A stretch of 64,000 nucleotides of DNA from an uncultured Lachnospiraceae bacterium (GTDB lineage: Bacteria > Bacillota > Clostridia > Lachnospirales > Lachnospiraceae). Both the position numbers and the translations under genes were made by a program. The DNA lies in assembly GCA_902770965.1 (NCBI GenBank), contig CACXUY010000005.1, forward strand, positions 62,001 to 126,000, given 5' to 3'. The notes under the pieces were generated by a model. That model was not told the DNA's origin. It searched no databases and saw only the letters and a list, made by a program, of their open reading frames with translations. Of this stretch, positions 18,601-26,483 are shown piece after piece (positions within the stretch are counted from its first letter, which is position 1; each line of letters starts with the position of its first letter).

Positions 18601-19809
18601 GACGTCGAGAGTCGCAGCGATCACGTCGTTGTTCCAATCAGCGTCCATGGAAAGCGAGGTCCATGCAGCCATGCAGTTGTCGAAGGACATGTTGGTCCCC
18701 CTGTTTGATGCCAACAGGTTACCGTCCGCGTCCTTCTTCTCATAATATGAGGTACCCGCTCCCGTGATATAGACAACCAAGGGAATGCCTGTCTCTGCGT
18801 CATAATCTTCAGGTACATAGTAATAGAAAGGTATCTTGCCATCGAACTGCGAATACTTTTCGGGAGTCTGTGCTATATCCAGATACTCCAAAGAAAAATC
18901 ATCATAGATCCTGTTGACGCTGTCTTCCCAGACAGTGTCCTTGAGCTTGTTGCCAAAGCCGTCGGTCATGGCAAGTCCTGAAGGAATCGCATATGCGTCC
19001 TCCGGCTCACTGATCTCATTTCCAAGCTGAAGCACGAGGTCAAGATTGTCCCTGGTCTGGTAGCCGCCATAGGCATCGAACTCGAACTCACCTGCCTTGT
19101 GCTGTCCTTTGATCTCATTGTTTACCATGCTGTCATACACTCCATCGTGGTCACGATCAGCATAGTTCCATGATGTGGTACAAAGCATGCCGAAAGGATC
19201 TGAAGAATAGTCTCCCGTCGCGGCGGAGCCTTGGTCAAAGAACAGAACAGCCTTATTATTGCTCACAACGACCTTCTCAGCTAAGCCGCGCACGAACCTT
19301 CCGTCACTCATGGCTCTGTCCCACACGCCATAGCTCTCGGGACGGGCTGCACCGGTCATGTCGGTCCTGTCTTTAAATACGATCTCGATACTGTAGAGCC
19401 TCTGCCCATAGAAATTAGGCATAGTCGTCGCCTTAACGCCTGCTATGTCCGCGGACGTAAAGACCGGATCATCTCCATACAGATCAGCCATCACGGCCTC
19501 CTGATCTTCCGCGGCATAATTCGAAGAATCTACAGGGGCTGCGATCAGGGATGCCCCTATTGCCTCATTCTCTTCGGCGACATCGGTCAAAAAATCCGTC
19601 TGAACAGCGGCAAAGGCTGACTTCGCTGCCGCCAGTCCTGCTCTCTTCATGCCCATTGCTTCAGCCGCAGATATTTCAGCTGAGACAATTGCTGCTTCAG
19701 CCGACGCGGCAAATACTCCGACAGGTGCCAGCATTGAAGCCATCAAAGCCGCTGTTACGACACCTGCCAACATTCGTCGGACATAGCCGCTCTCTTTCCT
19801 GCTCCTCAT
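15688..19809 (-). CDS. Large secreted esterase-like protein, duplicated hydrolase plus DUF4214 array
   Basis: A 1373-residue exported protein. A signal peptide (about 1-35) is followed by two homologous modules of roughly 500 residues. Each has the nucleophile elbow EGNSNGT (Ser near 435 and near 938) and a later NHSC or DHSC segment that probably supplies the catalytic His, before a conserved tract W-Y-Y-L-N. The modules look like esterase/PHB-depolymerase-like alpha/beta hydrolases but differ from those of the 2249-residue neighbour. Residues about 1130-1373 are four DUF4214 units ending LCESYGIEP. AGGAGG lies seven bases before the ATG. It is a probable cell-surface carbohydrate esterase; the substrate is unknown. 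Confidence 0.82.
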   Translation of the reverse strand: MRSRKESGYVRRMLAGVVTAALMASMLAPVGVFAASAEAAIVSAEISAAEAMGMKRAGLAAAKSAFAAVQTDFLTDVAEENEAIGASLIAAPVDSSNYAAEDQEAVMADLYGDDPVFTSADIAGVKATTMPNFYGQRLYSIEIVFKDRTDMTGAARPESYGVWDRAMSDGRFVRGLAEKVVVSNNKAVLFFDQGSAATGDYSSDPFGMLCTTSWNYADRDHDGVYDSMVNNEIKGQHKAGEFEFDAYGGYQTRDNLDLVLQLGNEISEPEDAYAIPSGLAMTDGFGNKLKDTVWEDSVNRIYDDFSLEYLDIAQTPEKYSQFDGKIPFYYYVPEDYDAETGIPLVVYITGAGTSYYEKKDADGNLLASNRGTNMSFDNCMAAWTSLSMDADWNNDVIAATLDVYSSDNPKAGRELADAIALMKSRYNITNVIVEGNSNGTSVCSCAIEQAPELIDCFICNNGCIAQRRNTAVKDNASLPIASSEYDWKEDEIWNVARNGVAFWVLNGERDSMADPTYALKSIEQLIPYYKAVGWSDEWIHDNFRISFYKDYKFREWGQSNHSCVKVTSWYYLNRPYTDVYLDSDELTPGDQYYMSDPIKEGKSAFLLPLDEYTFQVYPESVSRWAISRCEEDAVPNARLDAIESIQAFTDICFYGQKLTKIVVTYAKGTDLTGINVNDFTVWDRGYANPSFVKASLERTEVDEKAGTVTIFVTMDSERTGDRSKNPVGTLASGAWYIDLEGVVHYGDGTVEDPLTGEKFAAVESGKGYFTRKNLDLVLAQGDQSFGEGIAMTDGHGNMAADGLWKTTVNYKYDSFDIIGVDGAADSSRYVAFDGKIPVMVSIPENYDDEENWPLVCYITGSGTSYWELYNEDGTVKANNPGTNLTFDNAAAGWIEDAVVISPDVYSNDNVNAAKDVAAAISYVIENYKIDTDHIIIEGNSNGTVICSEVLRQFPTLVDVFICNNGRVGDRVNASDVDGTLEKSSLGTWTDKELESLATGKVRIWTFNGETDSAHPKVTQDGHDHLVAVYKEVGFSDRWIANNLRISGYQSWRFKYWGETDHSCTKMTFWYYLNEPYNNPNEDGKILPAGATYRFPGKENSKYYGADEYAYVVYGDSVKEWALGDGAVIEDPVAAFIAKLYESFLGRKADQEGLDSWTSSLKSGEATASDVIFGFVYSDEFQSKPLSNEDFVSALYRVIFGREVDNKGFAAWTGVLEMGATRKKVVEGLTNSREMSRLCKEIGITQGSYVSDEITDTNPNVTAFVTRLYKNCFNRQPDRRGLSSWVEALLNKSASGTKVSSKFFVSKEFDALKLNDEEFVKTAYLTILDREADVEGLNNWLKALSSGVSRENVVKGFTNSPEFANLCESYGIEP

Positions 19810-19831
19810 AACTTTCCTCCTTTTTTTACAC

Positions 19832-19877
19832 GAAAAGCAGGCGGTCAGGAAACCTCCCGATGTTTCGTCTGCTTTTC
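19832..19877 (-). other. Hairpin between repressor gene and esterase gene
   Basis: GAAAAGCAG (19832-19840) and CTGCTTTTC (19869-19877) pair across 28 bases. It lies 14 bases past the repressor stop and just before the next ribosome binding site. No T-run follows on the minus strand, so it may be an attenuator or operator rather than a simple terminator. Confidence 0.45.
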
Positions 19878-19890
19878 TATAATAATAGTT

Positions 19891-20751
19891 TCATATATAA
19901 TTGCCATTCAGCATAAGGAATGCGTCGACGTCCGCCTCCGATGCTATCTGGGATGGAGAAATGATGCCTGTCACCCTCCCGATCAGGAACACCGGCTCCG
20001 TATCATTGAAATGGAGCACGCTGTATGAAGGATTGATCGAGTGAAGGCCATCCTCTTCGTAGACCTTTATGTAGGTCTCATTTCCCCAGATAAAAGCCCC
20101 GACCTCTCCATGACGAAGCTCGGGAGCATCCGGAATGCGTGAAACAAGCACGAGATCGCCGTCATGATACGTCGGTTCCATGCTGTTCCCGTTGACTGTG
20201 AAGACACAATCCGCTCTGTCCACTTCTTTTGAAGCATAAAGATAGATAGGAATGCCGTTATCGTCGAATTCCGAGGGATCCCCTTTTCCGGCGGAAAGTG
20301 ACTTGGTATAGCGCGTGAGCCTGCGCACTACAGGTGTCCTCTCTGCCGCCTCTACTCTCGATAGGGTATCCACCATGTGCTCAACGGCGACCTTATGCCC
20401 GGCAGTCAGGGTTCTGTACTGCGCGACCAAAAGCCTCTCATCCTGTGAGAGCTGCTCAGACGGGGCATCAATGCCAAAAAGCTGGTACAAGGTGATATGG
20501 AGCGCGTCACAAAGATCAGGGATCAGATTGATATCCGGTCTGCCCCTGCCATTTTCCCAGTTGCACACGGCGTTGGCTGTGATGCCTATGCGCCTCGCAA
20601 GCTCCTTCTGCTCAAGCTTTGCTTTCTCCCTGTACAGGCGGATCTTCTCACAGATCAGAGGTATGGAATTCCTATCAGCAGGCTTCAGCGTTCTCATGTC
20701 GATCAATTTATCTTTATTGGCTGCCTGCCTCTCTATGCTGCGTCTGGGCAT
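19891..20751 (-). CDS. Cro/CI-type repressor with LexA-like S24 self-cleavage domain
   Basis: A 286-residue regulator. The XRE helix-turn-helix spans about 25-85 (LEQKELARRIGITANAVCNW). The C-terminal S24 peptidase domain has NGNSMEP (nucleophile Ser) and ETYIKVYE (general-base Lys), 39 residues apart. An Ala-Gly pair in SLSAGKG lies about 35 residues before the Ser. These spacings are close to LexA (cleavage site to Ser about 34, Ser to Lys 37), so RecA-stimulated self-cleavage is likely. No prophage genes surround it. I start at the ATG at 20751, about eight bases after AAAGGGGG; the GTG three codons earlier overlaps the ribosome binding site. Targets are unknown; autoregulation or control of the downstream esterase genes is possible. 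Confidence 0.85.
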   Translation of the reverse strand: MPRRSIERQAANKDKLIDMRTLKPADRNSIPLICEKIRLYREKAKLEQKELARRIGITANAVCNWENGRGRPDINLIPDLCDALHITLYQLFGIDAPSEQLSQDERLLVAQYRTLTAGHKVAVEHMVDTLSRVEAAERTPVVRRLTRYTKSLSAGKGDPSEFDDNGIPIYLYASKEVDRADCVFTVNGNSMEPTYHDGDLVLVSRIPDAPELRHGEVGAFIWGNETYIKVYEEDGLHSINPSYSVLHFNDTEPVFLIGRVTGIISPSQIASEADVDAFLMLNGNYI

Positions 20752-20842
20752 GTACTGCACCCCCTTTCCTCAATAGATATGGTTCAGAAGATATGGTTCA
20801 GATATCATAGATACCTATAACCAGATACCTATAACATGATTA

Positions 20843-21220
20843 TTATCCTTCGATTGCCGCGATGACTTCTACCTCGCACAATACATCTTTGGGCAGCTGC
20901 TTTACCGCCACACAGGAACGCGCGGGCTTACCGGTGAAATACCTGGCATAGACTTCGTTGAACGCGGCGAAATCAGACATGTCCGCCAGAAAACAGGTGG
21001 TCTTGACCGCGAGTCCATAACCGCTTCCCCCTGCCTTCAGGACTTCTCCCAGGTTCTTCATGACTTGTTCCGCCTGAACAGCGATATCGCCTTCCACGAC
21101 CAAACCAGTAGCAGGATCAAGAGGAATCTGCCCCGATGTGAATATGAAACCGCCATAGGATATGGCCTGAGAATAAGGACCTATTGCGGCAGGAGCCTTA
21201 TCTGTACTCGTAATATTCAT
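20843..21220 (-). CDS. ridA: RidA family enamine/imine deaminase
   Basis: A 125-residue protein of the YjgF/YER057c/UK114 family, which hydrolyses reactive 2-aminoacrylate-type intermediates from PLP enzymes. Landmarks are APAAIGPYSQA near residue 9, TSGQIPLDP, the Arg of PARSCVAVKQLP near residue 100 that binds the substrate carboxylate, and a terminal VEVIAAIEG. The length is normal. AGAAGGAG precedes the ATG. The serine and branched-chain genes at 29-36 kb include PLP enzymes that make such intermediates, but it is not linked to them. Confidence 0.93.
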   Translation of the reverse strand: MNITSTDKAPAAIGPYSQAISYGGFIFTSGQIPLDPATGLVVEGDIAVQAEQVMKNLGEVLKAGGSGYGLAVKTTCFLADMSDFAAFNEVYARYFTGKPARSCVAVKQLPKDVLCEVEVIAAIEG

Positions 21221-21262
21221 ACGCCTTCTCCTTCTGAGATTCTCTTTAAGTTTATATATTAT

Positions 21263-21352
21263 CCTTGATGTATTTCCCTATCCTTTATGTATTTCCCTAT
21301 CCTTTATGTATTTCCCTCTATGTAATTCCCTTTATATATTTCCCTTTTATGT
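21263..21352. repeat. 19-base tandem repeats upstream of ridA
   Basis: Three near-perfect 19-base units of the form CCTTTATGTATTTCCCTAT (21263-21319), then two or three decayed ones to about 21352. They lie just upstream of ridA. The rest of the gap, to 21740, is T-rich with no gene that I can support. Confidence 0.8.
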
Positions 21353-21742
21353 ATTACTATACCATTCCTTGTGCGTTTTCTGTACTATTATTTAACGGTT
21401 TTATACTATTCCTTGCACATTTTTCAGTATTACCTCGCCGTCCGCAGCGAGCCAAGGGCAGCCTTGCGCCAGCGGCAGCCGGTATCTTCCGTTTTCTATA
21501 TTCAATCCATATGATAAAAGAGACCGCCCATAAAAAACAATTGCTTACTCAATAAAACAATTACTTCCTTAATAAATAAAGAACTAAAGGCTACACAATT
21601 ACTTAAATCTCATAATAACTTAATCCTGAAAAATCGTCAACCCTTATCATTTTTTCATTTATAAACAGAATACTACATTCAACTCATTCAACTCCAACAT
21701 TCACCTCTGAACATGGTGGCTGAACATGATTGTATTTATCAC

Positions 21743-21771
21743 TTGACAAGAATTTCAGATTGTGTTATAAG
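21743..21771 (+). promoter_or_regulatory. Promoter of tRNA-Trp
   Basis: TTGACA (21743-21748), a 17-base spacer and TATAAG (21766-21771). The tRNA begins 16 bases downstream, as expected for a short stable-RNA transcript. Confidence 0.85.
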
Positions 21772-21786
21772 TTTAAGGTAGCTTCT

Positions 21787-21857
21787 AGGGGCATGGTTCA
21801 ACGGTAGAACAGCGGTCTCCAAAACCGTCGATGAGAGTTCGATTCTTTCTGCCCCTG
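21787..21857 (+). tRNA. tRNA-Trp (anticodon CCA)
   Basis: A 71-base cloverleaf. The acceptor stem AGGGGCA (21787-21793) pairs with TGCCCCT (21850-21856), with G as discriminator. The anticodon loop CTCCAAA carries CCA at 21819-21821, and the T-loop is TTCGATT. The 3' CCA is not encoded. It is transcribed alone between a strong promoter and a strong terminator. Confidence 0.95.
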
Positions 21858-21860
21858 CTA

Positions 21861-21890
21861 AAAAACCCGGCTTGCACAGCCGGGTTTTTT
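21861..21890 (+). terminator. Terminator of tRNA-Trp
   Basis: The stem AAAAACCCGGCT (21861-21872) pairs with AGCCGGGTTTTT (21878-21889) around five bases. It may also serve radA from the other strand. Confidence 0.93.
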
Positions 21891-21937
21891 GTTTCTTAAG
21901 GTTTTAGTTTTTAGGTATTAGTTCTTAAGGTTTTATT

Positions 21938-23329
21938 TCACAGGCACGCTATGGCTTCCGCGGCCGTCCTCACCCCGATCAGCTTGACAGCCCCACCTTC
22001 ACCCGAAGCAGACACGCTCCTTGCGGCAGGCAGATTCCCGGCCGGCAGGATACACCTCGTAAAGCCCATGCGCACAGCTTCCGCGACCCTGCGCTCAGCC
22101 ATCCTGACAGCACGGACCTCCCCCGCAAGGCCGACCTCTCCTATGACGAGCGTGTCATCAGGAAGAGGCCTGTCCTTGTAGCTTGACACCAGCGCCATGA
22201 TTATGGCGAGGTCAAGCGCAGGTTCATTCACCCTCATCCCGCCTGCCACGTTCATATACGCGTCACAGTCATTGACGTGAAGCATCATACGCTTCTCCAG
22301 GACTGCCATCAACAGATTGACCCTGTTATAATCGATGCCCGCCGAGGTGCGGCGCGGCATGCCGAAGCTGGTCTTGCATACCAAAGCCTGAAGCTCCAGC
22401 AAGAGCGGACGTGAGCCCTCCATGGTGCAGGTAACGATCGAACCGGGAGCCCCCTCTGGCCGGCCTTCCAGCAAAAACGCCGAAGGATTCTTAACCTCCT
22501 GCAGCCCCTTGCCCGTCATCTCGAAGACGCCAACCTCATTCGTTGAGCCAAAGCGGTTCTTCGCGCTTCTGATAATGCGATAAGAAGCGTTTCTGTCGCC
22601 TTCAAAATAAAGCACAGTATCTACTATGTGTTCAAGCATCCTCGGACCCGCAACGGTTCCTTCCTTGGTCACATGGCCCACGATGAATATAGTGATACCG
22701 AAGTTCTTCGCGATCCGAAGCAGCGTCATGGTGGCTTCACGCACCTGTGTGATACTGCCCGGAGCGCCTGACACTTCCTCCTGATACATGGTCTGTACAG
22801 AATCAATGACCACGACCTCCGGCTTCTCCTCAGTCAAAAGCTCAGATATACGGTCAAGACCGGTCTCACTCAAAAAACGGATATTCGCCCCGAAGGTTCC
22901 AAGGCGGGCCGCCCTCATTCGTATCTGCTTCAGTGATTCCTCGCCGGATACGTACAGAACCGACCGTCCCGCCTCCGAGATGTTACGGCAAAGCTGCAGC
23001 AGGATCGTGGATTTACCGATACCGGGGTCCCCTCCGACCAAAATCAGCGAGGCGGGGACGATTCCTCCCCCAAGTACCACATCCAGCTCTTCAAAGCCCG
23101 TCTTTTGCCTGGTCTCTTCTCCCTCGCCGATCTCATCCAGCCTGACCGGAGCCTGCATCCCCAGGCGACCCGTGCTTCTGGCCATCCTTGACGGAGTGCC
23201 TCCGGATGCTGCCTTGGGCGCTTCCGTCATAGTATTCCATTGGTGACAGGCCGGGCACTGACCCAGCCATTTTGTTGATTCATAGCCACATTCACGGCAG
23301 AAAAACACTGTGGCTGAGGCTTTCGCCAT
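21938..23329 (-). CDS. radA: DNA repair protein RadA (Sms)
   Basis: RadA is a RecA-like ATPase and helicase that extends strand exchange at recombination intermediates. The 463 residues have the N-terminal four-cysteine zinc motif (C11, C14, C25, C28), Walker A GGDPGIGKST (99-108), the RadA-specific KNRFG motif near 255 and the C-terminal Lon-protease-like domain with the usual GLAGEVRAV. AGGAGG precedes the ATG. It lies 20 bases after a small conserved gene and below clpC, forming a probable three-gene operon. Confidence 0.96.
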   Translation of the reverse strand: MAKASATVFFCRECGYESTKWLGQCPACHQWNTMTEAPKAASGGTPSRMARSTGRLGMQAPVRLDEIGEGEETRQKTGFEELDVVLGGGIVPASLILVGGDPGIGKSTILLQLCRNISEAGRSVLYVSGEESLKQIRMRAARLGTFGANIRFLSETGLDRISELLTEEKPEVVVIDSVQTMYQEEVSGAPGSITQVREATMTLLRIAKNFGITIFIVGHVTKEGTVAGPRMLEHIVDTVLYFEGDRNASYRIIRSAKNRFGSTNEVGVFEMTGKGLQEVKNPSAFLLEGRPEGAPGSIVTCTMEGSRPLLLELQALVCKTSFGMPRRTSAGIDYNRVNLLMAVLEKRMMLHVNDCDAYMNVAGGMRVNEPALDLAIIMALVSSYKDRPLPDDTLVIGEVGLAGEVRAVRMAERRVAEAVRMGFTRCILPAGNLPAARSVSASGEGGAVKLIGVRTAAEAIACL

Positions 23330-23349
23330 ACTCTATCCTCCTGGGCTTC

Positions 23350-23769
23350 TCAGCGGTCGCTCTTCTCGACGGACACTGCCACGCTCTTGCCTTCTTCAAG
23401 GTCGACAGACATAGAGAGCTTCCCGCTCTTGTTCGTCTCCATCAGGCCGACCTGTTCATCATCAAAATAAACCGCGTATTCCGTATCCTCGGCAAGCCCG
23501 AGGGTCACCTGGATCTCCTGCGCCGCCTCAACGCGGAAGCTCACGCCGTCTTCCTTCTCATTATAGTCAAGCACGGTGCAGCCCGGTACGGACTCAAACA
23601 TGAACTGGCCATTTTTCTCTAATTTCGTGATCTCATGGAAGGTCTTGCAGTAATACTGGTCTCCGCCATGCTCGAAGTCAGCTTTCTTGGTCTTCTTCTC
23701 AAGCGTATAATCGCCAAAGCTTATGGTTCCATTTTCCTCTGCGCGAAGCAGTTCTTTTACGACAGACAT
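23350..23769 (-). CDS. Conserved small protein between clpC and radA
   Basis: A 139-residue acidic protein that I cannot assign to a family. No signal peptide, membrane helix or catalytic motif is seen. The sequence alternates short hydrophobic and charged stretches, suggesting a mostly beta fold in the second half (about 85-139). AAGGAGG precedes the ATG, and radA starts 20 bases after its stop. Its position suggests co-expression with the repair and proteolysis genes, nothing more specific. Confidence 0.75.
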   Translation of the reverse strand: MSVVKELLRAEENGTISFGDYTLEKKTKKADFEHGGDQYYCKTFHEITKLEKNGQFMFESVPGCTVLDYNEKEDGVSFRVEAAQEIQVTLGLAEDTEYAVYFDDEQVGLMETNKSGKLSMSVDLEEGKSVAVSVEKSDR

Positions 23770-23938
23770 GACAATCCTCCTTATGGAAAAAGATATGTAA
23801 AAATGATGATAACTGTTCAGAACCGGTTAATTATCCATGACCTGCGCCGCATGCGCCTTATGTCAAAAGAATCAGTCTAAGTTTCTTTGATGCTCATGCT
23901 GTCCAGCTATGGGGGCTTATCCGTTTCAATGATGATCG

Positions 23939-26371
23939 TTACAGGGTTACGAAGACAAATGCCCCATCCTTCTCCCTTATCGATACATTGTCGCCGGATT
24001 TGATATTGCCTGAGAGTACTCCATCGGTGAGCCTGTCCTCTATCTCGGTCTGAAGTGCCCTTCTCAAAGGGCGGGCTCCGTATTTCTCGCTGTAACCAAT
24101 GTCGATCATGCGTTCCTTCGCCTTGGGTGCCATGGTAATATGAATGCCCATGGCCTCCTTCGTCCTGCGGTTGAGCTGCCCGACCATGATGTCAAGAATC
24201 GCGACCATGTCCTCACGGGACAAAGGATGGAAGACGAGCATGTCATCAATGCGGTTCAGGAATTCCGGGCGGAAAAGCCGCTTCACCTCTTCCATGACGT
24301 TGCTCTTCATCGTCTCATAATTCGCCTTCACGTCTTTGGTCTTGCCGAAGCCCAGGTTCTTGGGTTCTATTATGCGCTGTGCGCCGACATTTGAAGTCAT
24401 GATGATGATCGTGTTCTTGAAATCTATCCGCCTGCCCTGCGAATCAGTGATGTGACCGTCGTCGAGGACCTGAAGCAGTATGTGGAACACATCCGGGTGA
24501 GCCTTCTCTATCTCATCAAACAAAATAACGGAATAGGGGTTGCGCCTGACCTTCTCCGAAAGCTGTCCGCCCTCATCATAGCCCACATAACCCGGAGGCG
24601 AGCCGATGATCTTGGAAACCGAATGCTTCTCCATATACTCTGACATGTCGATGCGGATCATGGCATCCTCCTTGCCGAAGAGTGCCTCCGCAAGCGCTTT
24701 GCTGAGTTCCGTCTTGCCTACGCCCGTGGGACCTAAAAACAGGAAAGAGCCTATCGGCCTGTGAGGGTCCTTCAGACCGACGCGCCCGCGTCTCACGGCC
24801 TTCGCCACAGCAGACACTGCCTCAGCCTGACCCACGACACGCTTGCTTATGACCTTCTCAAGATTACGGAGATGGGAGCTTTCCGACTCCGCCAGACGCT
24901 GTATGGGTATGCCGGTCATCTCGGCAGTGACGCCGGCGATATCCTCTTCGGTCACCTTTACGGCATCTGAAGCCGTCACCCTTCTCGGCGATTTCCTGCT
25001 CGCTCTTGCTTTTAGCTTTTCGATCTCTCCCTGGAGCTTTGAGACCTCATGCATGTCGTTGTTTCGTATGGCATTCTCCTGCTCTTCGGTCAGCCTGCTG
25101 ATAGCAAGCAAAGGGTCTTTGAAATACGCCTTCTCAGACCGCAGATATTGTCTGTCCTGCCTGAGCCTTGCTGCCGCGCAGGCCTCGTCCAAAAGGTCGA
25201 TGCATTTATCCGGCCGGAAACGGTCATTGATATATCTGCTCGAAAGCCTGACTGCGGCCTTCACTGCTCCGTCGGTAATGGTCAGCCCATGATACTCTTC
25301 ATATCCCGAGCGGATCCCCATAAGGATCTCCTCCGTCTGGGCTTCGCTCGGTTCTTCTATCATTATCGGCTGGAAACGCCTCTCCAGAGCGGCATCCTTC
25401 TCGATATGCTTTCGATATTCATCGACAGTAGTCGCGCCTATCAGCTGGATCTCCCCACGTGATAAAGCGGGCTTCAGTATATTCGCGGCATCAAGGGAGC
25501 CTTCTGAGCCTCCGGCTCCTATGAGCGTATGTATCTCATCGAGAAACAGGAGCACGTTCCGGTCGGACGCTGCTTCGCGGATGACTCTTTTCATCTTCTC
25601 CTCAAAGTCACCGCGGTATTTGGAGCCTGCTACCATGCCCGACAGGTCAAGCTGCAGTATGCGTTTGTCCTTCAGCGAATCCGGCACCCTGCCCTGGGCT
25701 ATCCTCTGCGCAAGTCCTTCCACGACCGCCGTCTTGCCAACCCCGGGCTCACCTATGAGACAAGGATTATTCTTCATCCTTCTTGACAGCGTCTGTATGA
25801 CCCTGTTCATCTCCTTCTGCCGGCCTATGATCGGAGTTGTCTGGCGAGTATCATTTATCAAGTCGCGGCTGTAATGAAGCAGGATCGGGAATGAAAGCCC
25901 ATTCCCATCCTCTTCATGAAAGAACCTCGCGTCATAACCCATGCTGACAAGGATATCCGCCGAAGTCCTCACCGCGTTGACCCCGCATTTCCTCATGATG
26001 CCTGAAGCCATGCACAGACGGTTCTCAAGAAGAGCCATCAGTATATGCTCCGAGCCGATGTGGTCTTTTTTCCCTTTTCTGGAATAATCCAGCGCGCTTT
26101 CCATAGCTTCTTTAGCGATAGGAGTGAGACGGGAGGGCTTTGTCTTGACCTCATCGTTCTCATGACCGTTCGGGGGTATGTTCTCCTTGATGCTGTCAAG
26201 CGTCAGGCCTCCCTCCTTCAGAAGCCGTGAAGCCACGCCGTCTATCCTCACAAGCCCATAAAGGATATGCTCTGTTCCTATATCTGCGCTGTTGAGGTTC
26301 GCGGCAAAACGCACTGCCTCATCGAGCGCGTCCTGACAGTTCCTCGTCAGCGGATAATTCCATTTAAACAT
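23939..26371 (-). CDS. clpC: ClpC-type AAA+ unfoldase, Clp protease ATP-binding subunit
   Basis: A hexameric ATPase that unfolds proteins and feeds them to ClpP. The 810 residues comprise two Clp N-repeats (about 1-145), a first AAA+ module with Walker A GEPGVGKT (207-215), a middle region with a UVR-like stretch around 425-450 and a second AAA+ module with GPTGVGKTE near 547. The C-terminal ClpB_D2 domain is complete. Clostridial relatives usually follow ctsR-mcsA-mcsB; those genes are absent here and no CtsR heptad repeat was found upstream. GGAG lies seven bases before the ATG. Confidence 0.93.
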   Translation of the reverse strand: MFKWNYPLTRNCQDALDEAVRFAANLNSADIGTEHILYGLVRIDGVASRLLKEGGLTLDSIKENIPPNGHENDEVKTKPSRLTPIAKEAMESALDYSRKGKKDHIGSEHILMALLENRLCMASGIMRKCGVNAVRTSADILVSMGYDARFFHEEDGNGLSFPILLHYSRDLINDTRQTTPIIGRQKEMNRVIQTLSRRMKNNPCLIGEPGVGKTAVVEGLAQRIAQGRVPDSLKDKRILQLDLSGMVAGSKYRGDFEEKMKRVIREAASDRNVLLFLDEIHTLIGAGGSEGSLDAANILKPALSRGEIQLIGATTVDEYRKHIEKDAALERRFQPIMIEEPSEAQTEEILMGIRSGYEEYHGLTITDGAVKAAVRLSSRYINDRFRPDKCIDLLDEACAAARLRQDRQYLRSEKAYFKDPLLAISRLTEEQENAIRNNDMHEVSKLQGEIEKLKARASRKSPRRVTASDAVKVTEEDIAGVTAEMTGIPIQRLAESESSHLRNLEKVISKRVVGQAEAVSAVAKAVRRGRVGLKDPHRPIGSFLFLGPTGVGKTELSKALAEALFGKEDAMIRIDMSEYMEKHSVSKIIGSPPGYVGYDEGGQLSEKVRRNPYSVILFDEIEKAHPDVFHILLQVLDDGHITDSQGRRIDFKNTIIIMTSNVGAQRIIEPKNLGFGKTKDVKANYETMKSNVMEEVKRLFRPEFLNRIDDMLVFHPLSREDMVAILDIMVGQLNRRTKEAMGIHITMAPKAKERMIDIGYSEKYGARPLRRALQTEIEDRLTDGVLSGNIKSGDNVSIREKDGAFVFVTL

Positions 26372-26397
26372 TCATAATCTCCGAGAACCTGCTCCAT

Positions 26398-26436
26398 GGA
26401 CTGCCTGCCTATGAGCTTTCCACAGGCTGGCAGTCC
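26398..26436 (-). other. Hairpin between glucosaminidase gene and clpC
   Basis: A 13-base stem with one mismatch pairs 26398-26410 with 26424-26436. There is no T-run, so it is a weak terminator or a regulatory hairpin in the clpC leader. Confidence 0.4.
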
Positions 26437-26483
26437 GCAAAATCAGGTTTGCATTCCATCGAAAACAATATATGTCGAAAATC

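Noticed and set aside
19891-20751. Prophage remnant around the CI-like repressor
   Set aside because: No integrase, excisionase, structural gene or attachment repeat lies nearby; flanking genes are chromosomal.
23939-26483. CtsR operator upstream of clpC
   Set aside because: The tandem heptad expected for CtsR was not found between 26372 and 26483.
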